Shown here: piece by piece, positions 28,283-36,941 of the stretch
How positions within the stretch are numbered: the stretch's first letter is position 1
Layout: each line of letters opens with the position of its first letter
Assembly: GCA_024642265.1 (NCBI GenBank)
Contig: JAHEBL010000019.1
Span: 1 to 45,247, forward strand
Direction of reading: 5' to 3'
DNA from: Haliea sp.
GTDB taxonomy: Bacteria > Pseudomonadota > Gammaproteobacteria > Pseudomonadales > Halieaceae
DNA: 45,247 nucleotides
Notes under the pieces: model-generated
Told to the model about the DNA's origin: nothing
Databases searched by the model: none
Seen by the model: the letters and a program-made list of their open reading frames with translations, nothing else
Position numbers and translations under genes: made by a program

Positions 28283-30022
28283 ATGCCGCACAGGGCACAC
28301 CTTTTTTCCCTCCGAATAGCCTCGGCGCTGCGCGATGCCTGTTTTGCGGACGAACCCTACGGTACGGTGCGCCTGCGTCGGGATGTGTTGGCGGGGGTAA
28401 GCGTGGGGATTATCGCCATTCCACTGGCGATGGCATTGGCGATAGCAAGCGGGGTCGCGCCCCAGTACGGCCTGTATACGGCGATCATCGGTGGCTTTGT
28501 TATCGCCCTGACCGGCGGCAGCCGGTACAGCGTTTCCGGGCCGACAGCGGCTTTTGTGGTCATTCTCTACCCCATCGCCCAACGCTACGGGCTGGCGGGC
28601 CTGCTGCTGGCCACCTCCCTCGCGGGGGTCATCCTGATTGCAATGGCCGGTGCGCGACTGGGCCGATTCGTCGAATATATTCCCGAATCGGTCACCCTTG
28701 GATTCACCGGCGGTATCGCCATCGTTATCGCCACGCTGCAGTTAAAGGACTTTTTCGGACTGCCGCTGGAGGTAATGCCGGAGCACTATGCGCAGAAGTT
28801 CTGGCTGCTCGCCAGCTCGATCAGTCAGTTTGACGGCGCGAGCCTGTTCGTCGCCCTCGTAACGCTGGGGGTCATGCTCTACTGGCCGAAACTGAAAAAC
28901 CCGATACCCCAACACCTGCCTGCAGTGGTCATTGCCAGCCTGCTCGGCATCGCGCTGGTCGATGCCGGTTACCCGATTGACACCATCGGCACCCGGTTCA
29001 GCTACCTGACACCCGACGGCACACCCGGCATGGGTATCCCGCCTTTCCTGCCGGAATTTGCCTGGCCCTGGCAGCGACCGGGCCCCGGCGGGCAGCCCTT
29101 CGAGATCAGCTGGTCGGCTGTAGGCGACTTGCTGCCCTCCGCCTTCGGCATCGCCATGCTCGGTGCAATAGAATCCCTGCTGTGCGCGGTGGTGCTGGAC
29201 GGCATGACGGGGAAGCGCCACAGCGCCAACAGCGAACTGCTGGGACAGGGTCTGGGCAACCTCATCACACCCCTGTTTGGCGGTATTACAGCCACCGCGG
29301 CCATCGCGCGTTCCAGCGCCAACCTGCGAGCAGGGGCGCAATCTCCGGTTGCCGCCATGATCCACGCACTGACGGTGCTGCTGGCACTGGTGTTGCTGGC
29401 ACCCCTGCTCGCCTATCTGCCCATGTCCGCGATGGCCGCTTTATTGCTGGTGGTCGCCTGGAATATGAGCGAGGCGCCAAAATCACTGCACCTGCTCGGG
29501 CACGCCCCGGGCCGGGATATCGCCGTGTTCGTCACCTGCCTGACACTTACCGTCTTCTTTGACATGGTGATTGCCATTACCGCGGGAGTGCTGCTGGCCT
29601 GCATTTTATTCGTCAATGAGATGGCAGCCATGACAAGAATTACAGATATCAGCGGCGACAGGAAATTGATCGACGTGAAGCTGCCCGCCCGCTGGGCCGT
29701 ACTGAAAATCAACGGCCCGCTCTTTTTTGCCGCCGCGGACCGGGTATTCGGTGAAATCTCCGCCGGCCTGGCGACACGCGATGGCGTCCTACTTTCTATG
29801 GACGGCGTCACCCTGCTTGATGCGGGCGGGGTGGCCGCGCTGAATAAATTGATCGCACACTGTGACAACACGCGCAAGCGATTGGTGATTACCGATCTGC
29901 AGTTTCAACCGCTGAAAACGCTCGCCCGCGCCAAAATCGAGCCAGTACCGGGGGTCACATCTTTCTATTCCACTCTGAACGAGGCCATCCAACAGTTCAA
30001 GGAGGGGGCCACGCCTGTATGA
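28283..30022 (+). CDS. SulP-family anion transporter with STAS domain
   Basis: A 579-residue inner-membrane transporter of the SulP/SLC26 family. The N-terminal part has RRDVLAGVSVGIIAIPLAMALAIASGV and YGLYTAIIGGFVIALTGGSRYSVSGPT, the conserved core of the family, then about ten more hydrophobic segments; a cytoplasmic STAS domain follows (about 445-565, with SMDGVTLLDAGGVAALNKL). Substrate may be sulfate, given cysH nearby, but many SulP proteins carry bicarbonate or other anions. GGGAG precedes the ATG. The stop overlaps the next gene by 4 bases. Confidence 0.92.
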   Translation: MPHRAHLFSLRIASALRDACFADEPYGTVRLRRDVLAGVSVGIIAIPLAMALAIASGVAPQYGLYTAIIGGFVIALTGGSRYSVSGPTAAFVVILYPIAQRYGLAGLLLATSLAGVILIAMAGARLGRFVEYIPESVTLGFTGGIAIVIATLQLKDFFGLPLEVMPEHYAQKFWLLASSISQFDGASLFVALVTLGVMLYWPKLKNPIPQHLPAVVIASLLGIALVDAGYPIDTIGTRFSYLTPDGTPGMGIPPFLPEFAWPWQRPGPGGQPFEISWSAVGDLLPSAFGIAMLGAIESLLCAVVLDGMTGKRHSANSELLGQGLGNLITPLFGGITATAAIARSSANLRAGAQSPVAAMIHALTVLLALVLLAPLLAYLPMSAMAALLLVVAWNMSEAPKSLHLLGHAPGRDIAVFVTCLTLTVFFDMVIAITAGVLLACILFVNEMAAMTRITDISGDRKLIDVKLPARWAVLKINGPLFFAAADRVFGEISAGLATRDGVLLSMDGVTLLDAGGVAALNKLIAHCDNTRKRLVITDLQFQPLKTLARAKIEPVPGVTSFYSTLNEAIQQFKEGATPV

Positions 30023-30249
30023 AATTATCCGAAGCCACGGTGAAGGCCGGGGAGCATTATTTTGAGCTCGTGGAAATCAGGCGGAATCCCGCGGAAATTT
30101 CCGAATTCATCATCTGGTTATACGGCAGCGACGGAAAGTCCTTCATGCTCTGCGGCGAGAATGACTCCGTGCTGTCTTCGCGGAGTACCGACCTTCTGAT
30201 CTCGACACTGAAAAAGGCGGGATTCAAAAAGGCGAAAATCTACTTCTAG
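30019..30249 (+). CDS. Small protein coupled to the SulP transporter
   Basis: A 76-residue soluble protein with no family I recognise. Its ATG overlaps the SulP stop (ATGA), so it is translated with the transporter. Predicted mixed alpha/beta: KAGEHYFELVEIRRN, EFIIWLYGSDGKSFMLC, then a helix LLISTLKKAGFKKAKIYF. No signal peptide or membrane span. Coupling suggests an accessory or regulatory partner of the transporter or its STAS domain. Its base composition is a little lower in GC than its neighbours. Confidence 0.75.
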   Translation: MKLSEATVKAGEHYFELVEIRRNPAEISEFIIWLYGSDGKSFMLCGENDSVLSSRSTDLLISTLKKAGFKKAKIYF

Positions 30250-30398
30250 CTCTGTCATGCCCGGCGGCCCGCTGTGTCTGACCGCGATGCCTCAGCCCGG
30301 TAAGAATTGACCAGTTTAGCTGGCATCCAGTCGCAATTGCCCCAGCCGCCTCGGCAACCAATACTGCAGCTATAGTCCTTTATACCCTGGAGACACTC

Positions 30399-31526
30399 AT
30401 GCGCAACCAGCTCTGTGAACGCCTCGGCATCGATTACCCGATCTTTGCCTTCACTCACTGCCGCGACGTCGTGGTCGCCGTCAGCAAGGCCGGCGGTATC
30501 GGCGTACTGGGAGCGGTAGGCTTCAGCCCCGCGCAGCTGAAGGAGGAACTGGACTGGATCGACGCACACATCGGCGACAAGCCTTACGGTGTCGATATCG
30601 TCATACCCCAGAAATACGAGGGCATGGGGGACATGAGCGCCGAGGAGATGGAAGCCCAGCTGTGGAAAATGGTGCCCAAAGAGCACATGGACTTTGCCCA
30701 GAAGTTGCTGGCGGACGCCGGGGTGCCCCCCTGGCCGGACGGCAGCACCAGCATGGGCCTGATGGGCTGGACCGACGCTACCGCCACCCCCCTGCTGGAG
30801 GAGGCGCTGACCCGACCGCAGTGCGTCATGATTGCCAACGCCCTGGGTACCCCGCCCGCGGACAAGATCAAAATGGTACAGGATTCAGGCCGCCTGATCG
30901 GTGCGCTCTGCGGCAAGGTCAAGCAGGCGGTGGCCCACAAGGAGGCCGGGCTGGATTTCGTGGTGGCCCAGGGCGGTGAAGGCGGCGGCCATACCGGCAG
31001 CGTGGGTTCTATCGTACTGTGGCCGCAGATCGTGGATGCGCTCGGCGACACACCCATGCTGGCCGCCGGTGGCATCGGCAACGGCCGCCAGATCGCCGCC
31101 GCCATGGCGATGGGCGCGGCCGGTGTGTGGACCGGCTCCCTCTGGCTGACCGTCGAGGAGGCGCACACCCAGCCCGCCCAGAAGGAGTCGCTGCTGAAAG
31201 CGACCAGCGAGGACACGGTAATCTCCCGCTCCTGGACCGGCAAAACCTGTCGGATGCTGAAAAACGAGTGGACCGAGGCCTGGGCCCGTTCCGACACACC
31301 CGAGCCGCTGGGCATGCCCCTGCAGGGCATGGTCACCTCCGACGGCATGCGCCGTACGGCCACCTATGCGGGGGTCGGGGACTGCCAGAAAGTCGCGTTC
31401 AACCCATGCGGCCAGGTGATCGGGCAGATCAGCGAGGTGCAGTCCTGCCGCCAGGTCATTTACCGACTGCTGGATGAGTATGTGGACGCGGTCAACAGGG
31501 CCGGCAGCATGCTGCCGGAGGTCTGA
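30399..31526 (+). CDS. Nitronate monooxygenase-family flavoprotein
   Basis: A 375-residue FMN-dependent TIM-barrel enzyme of the nitronate monooxygenase (2-nitropropane dioxygenase) family. It has IDYPIFAFTHCRDVVVAVSKAGGIG at the N-terminus, GGEGGGHTGSVGS (phosphate binding), and MLAAGGIGNGRQIAAAMAMGAAGVWTGS. The family oxidises alkyl nitronates, but several members act on other substrates, so the physiological reaction is open. GGAG lies 7 bases before the ATG. It is convergent with the ParA gene with 9 bases between stops. Confidence 0.9.
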   Translation: MRNQLCERLGIDYPIFAFTHCRDVVVAVSKAGGIGVLGAVGFSPAQLKEELDWIDAHIGDKPYGVDIVIPQKYEGMGDMSAEEMEAQLWKMVPKEHMDFAQKLLADAGVPPWPDGSTSMGLMGWTDATATPLLEEALTRPQCVMIANALGTPPADKIKMVQDSGRLIGALCGKVKQAVAHKEAGLDFVVAQGGEGGGHTGSVGSIVLWPQIVDALGDTPMLAAGGIGNGRQIAAAMAMGAAGVWTGSLWLTVEEAHTQPAQKESLLKATSEDTVISRSWTGKTCRMLKNEWTEAWARSDTPEPLGMPLQGMVTSDGMRRTATYAGVGDCQKVAFNPCGQVIGQISEVQSCRQVIYRLLDEYVDAVNRAGSMLPEV

Positions 31527-31535
31527 GCAGGTTTC

Positions 31536-32336
31536 CTAGGCGGCCTTGCGCGATGCCGTCTTCTCCAGCTCGGCGTGCAGGTCCAGGAACTGCCCGGTCA
31601 GTTTATGACTGGGCGCCATGTCGATCAGCGGGCGGTGGTCGCGGTGGGACTCTTTCATCTTCACCGAGGTGTTCAGGTAGGTGTTGAATATCGGGTAACC
31701 CTCAGCCTCGAGTTCAGCCACCAGTTCGCCGGGCAGGCGCGCCTGGGAATTGAACTGGTTGATGACGATGCCCTCCACTTCCAGGTCCGGATTGTGGTCC
31801 TCGCGCAGCTCGGTGATGTTATCCATCAGGGAGTAGAGGCTCTGGCGCGCAAAACTGTCGCAGTCGAAGGGCACCAGTACCGAATCCGCCGCGATCAGGG
31901 CCGACTTGGAAAAGAAATTGAAATTGGGCGGCGTGTCGATATAGATGCGGTCGTACTCGTCATCGAGCTTGTCCAGGGCATCCCGCAGCTTGTATATCTT
32001 GTAGCGGGACTCCAGCTCCTTCTCGAGCACCGACAGCACCGGGCTGGAGGGCATCAGGTACAGGTTCTCGTAGGGGGTTTCCCAGACGAATGAGTCGGGG
32101 TTCTGGCGCATTTTGCGCGAACCCACGGTTTGCTTGAACAGGCCCGCCACGCCCTGGGCCTCCGCGGGAAACGCCTCGGCGTCTATCTCACCCACCAGGT
32201 AGTGCGTGGTGTTGCCCTGTACGTCCAGGTCAATCACCAGGGTGCGATAGCCCATTGCAGCCCCGATGGCCGCCAGGTTACAGGTAATGCTGGTCTTGCC
32301 GACCCCGCCTTTCTGATTGAAAACAACGCGTCTCAT
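31536..32336 (-). CDS. Orphan ParA/MinD-type ATPase
   Basis: A 266-residue ParA-family protein with the deviant Walker A KGGVGKTS at residues 9-16, LVIDLDVQGN as the A' box and IYIDTPPNFNFFSKSAL as Walker B. Proteins of this family position chromosomes, plasmids, flagella or other cargo on the nucleoid or membrane. No ParB, parS site or plasmid replication gene is seen here, so this is a stand-alone chromosomal member. The ATG at 32336 starts the conserved region; a GTG at 32351 is also in frame. It follows the FKBP gene. Confidence 0.9.
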   Translation of the reverse strand: MRRVVFNQKGGVGKTSITCNLAAIGAAMGYRTLVIDLDVQGNTTHYLVGEIDAEAFPAEAQGVAGLFKQTVGSRKMRQNPDSFVWETPYENLYLMPSSPVLSVLEKELESRYKIYKLRDALDKLDDEYDRIYIDTPPNFNFFSKSALIAADSVLVPFDCDSFARQSLYSLMDNITELREDHNPDLEVEGIVINQFNSQARLPGELVAELEAEGYPIFNTYLNTSVKMKESHRDHRPLIDMAPSHKLTGQFLDLHAELEKTASRKAA

Positions 32337-32410
32337 GAGTACCGGATCCACCGTGAAAGTGAGTTTTGAGGGGAGCCTTTAGTGTAAACAAAGGCAGGTG
32401 GCAATGTAAG

Positions 32411-32467
32411 CGGGCGGCGACAGAATTGGCCGCCCGGAGGGCAATTTTTCGGCGCCCCGGGGGCGCC
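32411..32467 (-). terminator. Two GC-rich hairpins between FKBP and parA genes
   Basis: CGGGCGGC (32411-32418) pairs with GCCGCCCG (32429-32436), and GGCGCCCC pairs with GGGGCGCC across 32451-32467. They lie just after the FKBP stop on the minus strand and could separate it from parA. No T tract follows, so they are not a classical terminator. Confidence 0.35.
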
Positions 32468-32476
32468 GGCGGGATT

Positions 32477-33109
32477 TCAGTCCTTGATCGCGATAAGGTG
32501 AATTTCAAAGACCAGCGCGGTGTTGGGACCGATCGCGGACCCGGCGCCCTGCTCGCCGTAGGCAAGGCTGGGCGGGCAGGCTATGCGCCACTTGTCGCCC
32601 ACCGACATCAGCTGCAACGCCTCGGTCCAGCCCGGGATCACCTGGTGAACACCAAATTCGGCAGGTTCGCCGCGCTCTACCGAGCTGTCAAATACGGTGC
32701 CGTCCACCAGGGTGCCGTGATAGTGGGTTACCACCGTGGAGGTCGGCCCCGGAGTCGCACCACCACCCGATTCCAGCACTTCATACTGCAGCCCGCTGGC
32801 GGTGGTTGTAACCCCATCCCTGGCCGCATTGGCCTCAAGGAAGATATCAGCCAGTTGCTGGCGCTTGCCCGCCTGTTCCGCGTCCTGCGCCTGCTTTCTT
32901 TTCTGAATCACCTGGTAGCTGGCATTGATCTGGCCGTCGTCGAGGGCCGCCTCCTGCTGGTTGTACCAGTGCTGGATTCCGGCCAGTACGGCGTCGAGTT
33001 CCAGCCCTTCAAAGCTGTTGCGGCGCAACTGGTCACCAAATTGCAGGCCAAAGCCATAGCTGGCCTTTTGTTCATCAGTGGTAAGTTCGACCGTGGGGAG
33101 TAATGCCAT
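32477..33109 (-). CDS. FKBP-type peptidyl-prolyl isomerase
   Basis: A 210-residue FKBP22/FklB-like protein: a helical N-terminal dimerisation part (about 1-105, YGFGLQFGDQL and charged helices) and a C-terminal FKBP domain (VVTHYHGTLVDGTVFDSS, VIPGWTEALQLMSVGDKWRIACP, LAYGEQG, LVFEIHLI). It accelerates proline isomerisation in folding. No signal peptide, so cytoplasmic. GGAAA precedes the ATG at 33109. It is divergent from the DUF924 gene. Confidence 0.94.
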   Translation of the reverse strand: MALLPTVELTTDEQKASYGFGLQFGDQLRRNSFEGLELDAVLAGIQHWYNQQEAALDDGQINASYQVIQKRKQAQDAEQAGKRQQLADIFLEANAARDGVTTTASGLQYEVLESGGGATPGPTSTVVTHYHGTLVDGTVFDSSVERGEPAEFGVHQVIPGWTEALQLMSVGDKWRIACPPSLAYGEQGAGSAIGPNTALVFEIHLIAIKD

Positions 33110-33180
33110 AATTGTTTTCCGGTATGCTGGTTTACGAGGGTGCGTACCTTAACATATGCAGTCAGTTTTAGGAGGGTGCA

Positions 33181-33789
33181 ATGCCCGGCAGCGGGGAAAT
33201 GCAGCGTGATATCGCCGATATACACCAGTTCTGGTTCGGCCCGCTCGATGGGGCCGGCTTTGCGACACCGGAACAACACCGACTCTGGTTCGGTGCCAGC
33301 CCGCAGGCCGACGCCACTATCGGTGCGCGCTTCGGAACACTGGTAGCGCGGGGCCTTGCCGGCGAACTGGAGAGCTGGGCGGACACTGACGCCGGTCTGA
33401 TCGCACTGGTGCTGCTACTGGACCAGTTCACCCGCAACATCTACCGCGGCACCCCCGGTGCATTCGCCGGCGACGCCGCGGCCCTGACTGTGGCTCGCCA
33501 GGCGCTGGCAGCCGGCCGGCACCGCCAGCTGCCAAACATCCACCGGGTATTCCTGTACATGCCACTGGAACACTGCGAGGACCCGGCGATACAGGAGGAG
33601 TGTGTCCGGCTGTTTGCCGAGCTGGCGGCTGAAACCGGCGCCGCCGCAGTCGATGACTTCGCCCGCTACGCCATTGCGCACCGCGATGTTATCGCCCGTT
33701 TCGGCCGGTTTCCCCATCGCAACGCCATCCTGGGCCGCACTTCCAGTGCGGCCGAAACCGCCTATCTCGAAGAGCACGGCGGTTTTTGA
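33181..33789 (+). CDS. DUF924 family protein
   Basis: A 202-residue soluble helical protein of the DUF924 family: it opens with DIHQFWFGPLDG and has LVLLLDQFTRNIYRGTPGAFAGD, VFLYMPLEHCEDPAIQEECVRLF and FARYAIAHRDVIARFGRFPHRNAILGR, all conserved in the family. Function unknown. AGGAGG at ideal distance supports the ATG at 33181. The last 28 bases overlap the convergent NUDIX gene. Confidence 0.92.
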   Translation: MPGSGEMQRDIADIHQFWFGPLDGAGFATPEQHRLWFGASPQADATIGARFGTLVARGLAGELESWADTDAGLIALVLLLDQFTRNIYRGTPGAFAGDAAALTVARQALAAGRHRQLPNIHRVFLYMPLEHCEDPAIQEECVRLFAELAAETGAAAVDDFARYAIAHRDVIARFGRFPHRNAILGRTSSAAETAYLEEHGGF

Positions 33790-34376
33790 ACGGCCCTGTC
33801 GCCGCCCTGGACCACCTCCTGCAGCAAATAACGGCTCTGGCTCATCTGGGCCTGCCACACGCCGAAAGTGCCGCGGTCCAGGTCGTCGTAGACCTGGCGG
33901 ATGGAATCGTTGACCTCCGGATACGCAACATGCTCCCAGGGACAATCCCCGCGCGCGAAAAACCCGCAGGCCTGGGACTCCACCCCGGGCATGCAATCGG
34001 TCGTTTCGACCGTGGCCCTGAATGCCACGTAAACCTGGTTGATGAACGTGATGGTGCCGGTCATGTAAAGCGCCAGCCGCTCGGGCGACAGCAACACACC
34101 CGCCTCCTCGCGCAGCTCGCGCGCCGCGCCCTGGGCGAGGGTTTCCCCGCTCTCGAGGTAACCGCCGGGAATCGCCCACAGGCCGCGCTTGGGCTCGAGG
34201 TCACGCTGCACCCACAGCAGGCGCTTCCCGCAGGCCACAAAACAGGTCACCACAATCATGGGGTGGTCGTGGCGCGGGACCTTACAAGTCCGGCAGAACC
34301 AGTGATTGCGCGGTTCGCCTGCCACCACGCGACGCTCCAGGCTGGCTCCACACTCCGGGCAATAGTTCATCTGCAC
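33762..34376 (-). CDS. NUDIX hydrolase with N-terminal zinc ribbon
   Basis: A 204-residue hydrolase of nucleoside-diphosphate-linked substrates. A zinc ribbon opens the protein (CPECG near residue 6, then CRTC about residue 29), and the Nudix box GGYLESGETLAQGAARELRE followed by EAGV has all catalytic glutamates. Substrate cannot be inferred; the zinc-ribbon form resembles NudC-like and related COG1051 proteins. The GTG at 34376 is favoured by AAAGGAGAT upstream; an ATG is two codons later. The 3' end overlaps the DUF924 gene by 28 bases. Confidence 0.9.
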   Translation of the reverse strand: MQMNYCPECGASLERRVVAGEPRNHWFCRTCKVPRHDHPMIVVTCFVACGKRLLWVQRDLEPKRGLWAIPGGYLESGETLAQGAARELREEAGVLLSPERLALYMTGTITFINQVYVAFRATVETTDCMPGVESQACGFFARGDCPWEHVAYPEVNDSIRQVYDDLDRGTFGVWQAQMSQSRYLLQEVVQGGDRAVQKPPCSSR

Positions 34377-34480
34377 AACGGGCGTATCTCCTTTACAGTA
34401 TCCGGAAGTCTATCTCACTTTGCCCGCGGGGAAGCATTGCGGCTATGCTTGCACCCCCGTTCCCACGCCAGGAGACCGCA

Positions 34481-35764
34481 ATGGCGGACCACGAACTGAA
34501 AGTACAACTGCTGCTGACCGGCAATGAGATCATGAGTGGCGACACCGTGGACTCCAATTCCGCCCTGATTGCCCGCCGCCTGGCAGAGCTGGCCATCACC
34601 GTGCACCGCAAGGTGACCGTGGGCGACGACATCGAGCTGCTGCAGGCCGAACTGGCCGCCATGGCGGATGACGCTGACCTGCTGATCGTCAACGGCGGTC
34701 TCGGCCCCACCATAGACGACCTCACTGCGGAGGTACTGGCCCGTGTAACCGGCGTCGACACAGAGGAGCACCCCCGGGCGCTGGCCCACCTGCAGGACTG
34801 GTGCGGGCGTCGCCGCCTGACCCTGAACGCCGCCAACCGCAAGCAGGCCATGCTGCCCGCGGGCGCCGACATTATCGACAATCCCATTGGCAGCGCCGTC
34901 GGCTTCGAAATGATGGTGGGCAAGTGCCGGGTCATCTGTACCCCGGGTGTGCCGGGGGAGCTGGCCGCCATGCTGGATATCATCATCGCCGACCTGGCGC
35001 GACGCACCGAGCGGCCACTGGAACGCAGCATCCTGCGCCTGCAGACCTTTGGCCTGGGCGAGTCCACCGCCCAGCAGATGATCAGCGATGGCATCGGCGA
35101 CTGGCCCGGGGAGGTCGAGCTGGGCTTCCGGGCCGGGGCACCGCAGATGGAAATCAAGCTGAGTATCAACTCCGCCGGTGCCATGGCTGCCCGGCAGCGC
35201 TGCCGGGAGCAGCTGGAGCAGCTGTTTGGAGACCATATCATCGGCGAGGGTGACATGACCCTGGCGGCCCGGGTGCTGGACCTGCTGCGCGAGCGCGGTG
35301 CCACCCTCACCACTGCCGAGTCCTGCACCGGCGGGCTGATCGCCTCCATGTTGACCAGGATCCCGGGGTCCTCCGACAGCTTCCACGCCGGCTTCGTCAC
35401 CTACGCGAACAGCATCAAGCACGCGGTGCTGGGCGTGGACGAACAGGTCCTGGCAAGAGAGGGTGCGGTGAGCGAGCCCGTGGTCAGGCAGATGGCGCTG
35501 GGCGCGATGGAGCGCTCAGGGGCGGACTATGCGATTGCGGTGTCCGGTATCGCGGGCCCCGACGGGGGCACCCCGGACAAGCCGGTGGGGACGGTGTGGC
35601 TGGCCTGGGGCTCAAGGGACGAACTGCACAGCTGCTGCCTGCGCTGGCCGGTAGAGCGCACCCTGTTCCAGACCATGGTGGCCGCCGCGGGCCTGGATAT
35701 GATCCGCCGCGTACTGCTGGGGCTGGATACGGAACCGCGCTACTTCAGCCAGCGACGGGTGTAG
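34481..35764 (+). CDS. CinA-type protein: competence/damage domain plus PncC amidase
   Basis: A 427-residue two-domain protein. The N-terminal MoaB/MogA-like domain has LLTGNEIMSGDTVDSNSAL and LIVNGGLGPTIDD; the C-terminal domain (about 260-420) has TTAESCTGGLIASMLTRIPG and VSGIAGPDGGTPDKPVGTV, the signature of nicotinamide-nucleotide amidase (PncC), which recycles NMN. The N-terminal part in related proteins hydrolyses ADP-ribose-type compounds. CCAGGAGACC supports the ATG at 34481; an upstream ATG at 34445 is rejected. It is divergent from the NUDIX gene, both plausibly in NAD turnover. Confidence 0.93.
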   Translation: MADHELKVQLLLTGNEIMSGDTVDSNSALIARRLAELAITVHRKVTVGDDIELLQAELAAMADDADLLIVNGGLGPTIDDLTAEVLARVTGVDTEEHPRALAHLQDWCGRRRLTLNAANRKQAMLPAGADIIDNPIGSAVGFEMMVGKCRVICTPGVPGELAAMLDIIIADLARRTERPLERSILRLQTFGLGESTAQQMISDGIGDWPGEVELGFRAGAPQMEIKLSINSAGAMAARQRCREQLEQLFGDHIIGEGDMTLAARVLDLLRERGATLTTAESCTGGLIASMLTRIPGSSDSFHAGFVTYANSIKHAVLGVDEQVLAREGAVSEPVVRQMALGAMERSGADYAIAVSGIAGPDGGTPDKPVGTVWLAWGSRDELHSCCLRWPVERTLFQTMVAAAGLDMIRRVLLGLDTEPRYFSQRRV

Positions 35765-35775
35765 AGCCCTCGCAC

Positions 35776-36243
35776 TCAGGCGTCCTCGATAACCACACCG
35801 TCTGGAGTCGCGTCTGCCCGGTGCCAGACCAGGGAGTGGAAACGCGTTGCGCTGCCCGCCTGGTCCTTGCCGCTGAGTACCAGCGTCTGGCCGTCCAGTT
35901 CGGCGTGACGCAGCTGTTCCGAGCCGGGGAAGTTCGGGTTGAGGCTCTGGGTGACATAGTGGATGACATCCCCGTCCACCACCCGGTAGCGCCCCGCGTA
36001 GTGAAAATAAGAGGAAAAGGCCTCCGCCTTTACCGCGTCGGGCAACTTGCGATAGCTCACATCATCCGGCAGGGGCTCGCGGCCCGAACGGGCGATGGCG
36101 GCGCTCATCCAGCCGTCTTTGCTGTACACCAGCAGGCCCTCGGGCTCCTCGCCGTAGGGGTAGGTGAAGTCCTCGCGGTCCGAATAACCGATAGTCCAGG
36201 ATTCGAGTTGCCAGGTACCGACCAGGTCTTCCTTGCTAATCAT
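35776..36243 (-). CDS. Lipocalin-like domain protein
   Basis: A 155-residue small beta-rich protein beginning ISKEDLVGTWQLESWTIGYSD, typical of the lipocalin-like family (PF13924 type), with GLLVYSKDGWMSAAIARSGR and SSYFHYAGRYRVVDGDVIHYV following. No signal peptide, so likely cytoplasmic. Ligand unknown. AGGAGAGG precedes the ATG at 36243. It follows pdxH by 20 bases on the same strand. Confidence 0.85.
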   Translation of the reverse strand: MISKEDLVGTWQLESWTIGYSDREDFTYPYGEEPEGLLVYSKDGWMSAAIARSGREPLPDDVSYRKLPDAVKAEAFSSYFHYAGRYRVVDGDVIHYVTQSLNPNFPGSEQLRHAELDGQTLVLSGKDQAGSATRFHSLVWHRADATPDGVVIEDA

Positions 36244-36263
36244 GGCGCTTTACCTCTCCTAAT

Positions 36264-36926
36264 TCAGGGCTGTAGTTGTTCGATAGTCCAGCTGGCGTTC
36301 TCCTGCCGCCGGTACAGGAAGCGGTCGTGCAGGCGGTGCTCGCCCCCCTGCCAGAACTCGATGCGCTCGGGGAGCACGCGGTACCCGCCCCAGAAATCCG
36401 GTACCGGAATTTCACCCCGGCCAAACTTTTCCCGCAGCGACCGCACCTGCTCTTCAAGCAGCGCGCGGGCGGACACCGGCCGGCTCTGGCGCGAGGCCCA
36501 GGCGGCGATCTGGCTCTCCCGTGGGCGGGTTATGAAATAACTGGCGGACTCCGCCACCGACATTTTTTCGACCACGCCGCCGACGATGACCTGACGGTCC
36601 AGCTCATTCCAGGGAAACAGCAGGGATACCCGCGGGTTGTGGGCGATGGCCGCCGCCTTGGCACTGCCGTAGTTGGTGTAAAACACGAAACCGCCATGGG
36701 ACAGGCCCTTGAGCAGCACGATACGCTGCCAGGGCATGCCGCCCTCCTCCACCGTTGCCAAAACCATGGCGGTGGGGTCCTTGAGCCCGGCCCGGACCGC
36801 CTGCTCCAGCCAGCTCTCAAACTGGCGCAGCGGCGAATCGTCCAGCATATCCCGGCTCAGCCCGCCGGCAATGTACTCCCGCCTGAATGCCTCGTAATGC
36901 GCTGTCACACCCTGTCCCTGTGTCAT
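36264..36926 (-). CDS. pdxH: Pyridoxine/pyridoxamine 5'-phosphate oxidase
   Basis: FMN enzyme making pyridoxal 5'-phosphate. The 220-residue protein has the family features [24 protein letters not shown] (FMN phosphate contacts), [39 protein letters not shown] and the C-terminal [24 protein letters not shown]. Length is as in E. coli (218). It begins 15 bases after the DUF4136 lipoprotein stop, so they may share a transcript. Confidence 0.96.
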   Translation of the reverse strand: MTQGQGVTAHYEAFRREYIAGGLSRDMLDDSPLRQFESWLEQAVRAGLKDPTAMVLATVEEGGMPWQRIVLLKGLSHGGFVFYTNYGSAKAAAIAHNPRVSLLFPWNELDRQVIVGGVVEKMSVAESASYFITRPRESQIAAWASRQSRPVSARALLEEQVRSLREKFGRGEIPVPDFWGGYRVLPERIEFWQGGEHRLHDRFLYRRQENASWTIEQLQP

Positions 36927-36941
36927 GGGATAGCCGCCACT

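Noticed and set aside
31536-32336. Plasmid or integrated-element partition locus
   Set aside because: ParA alone, no ParB, replication or mobility genes; neighbours are chromosomal housekeeping genes.
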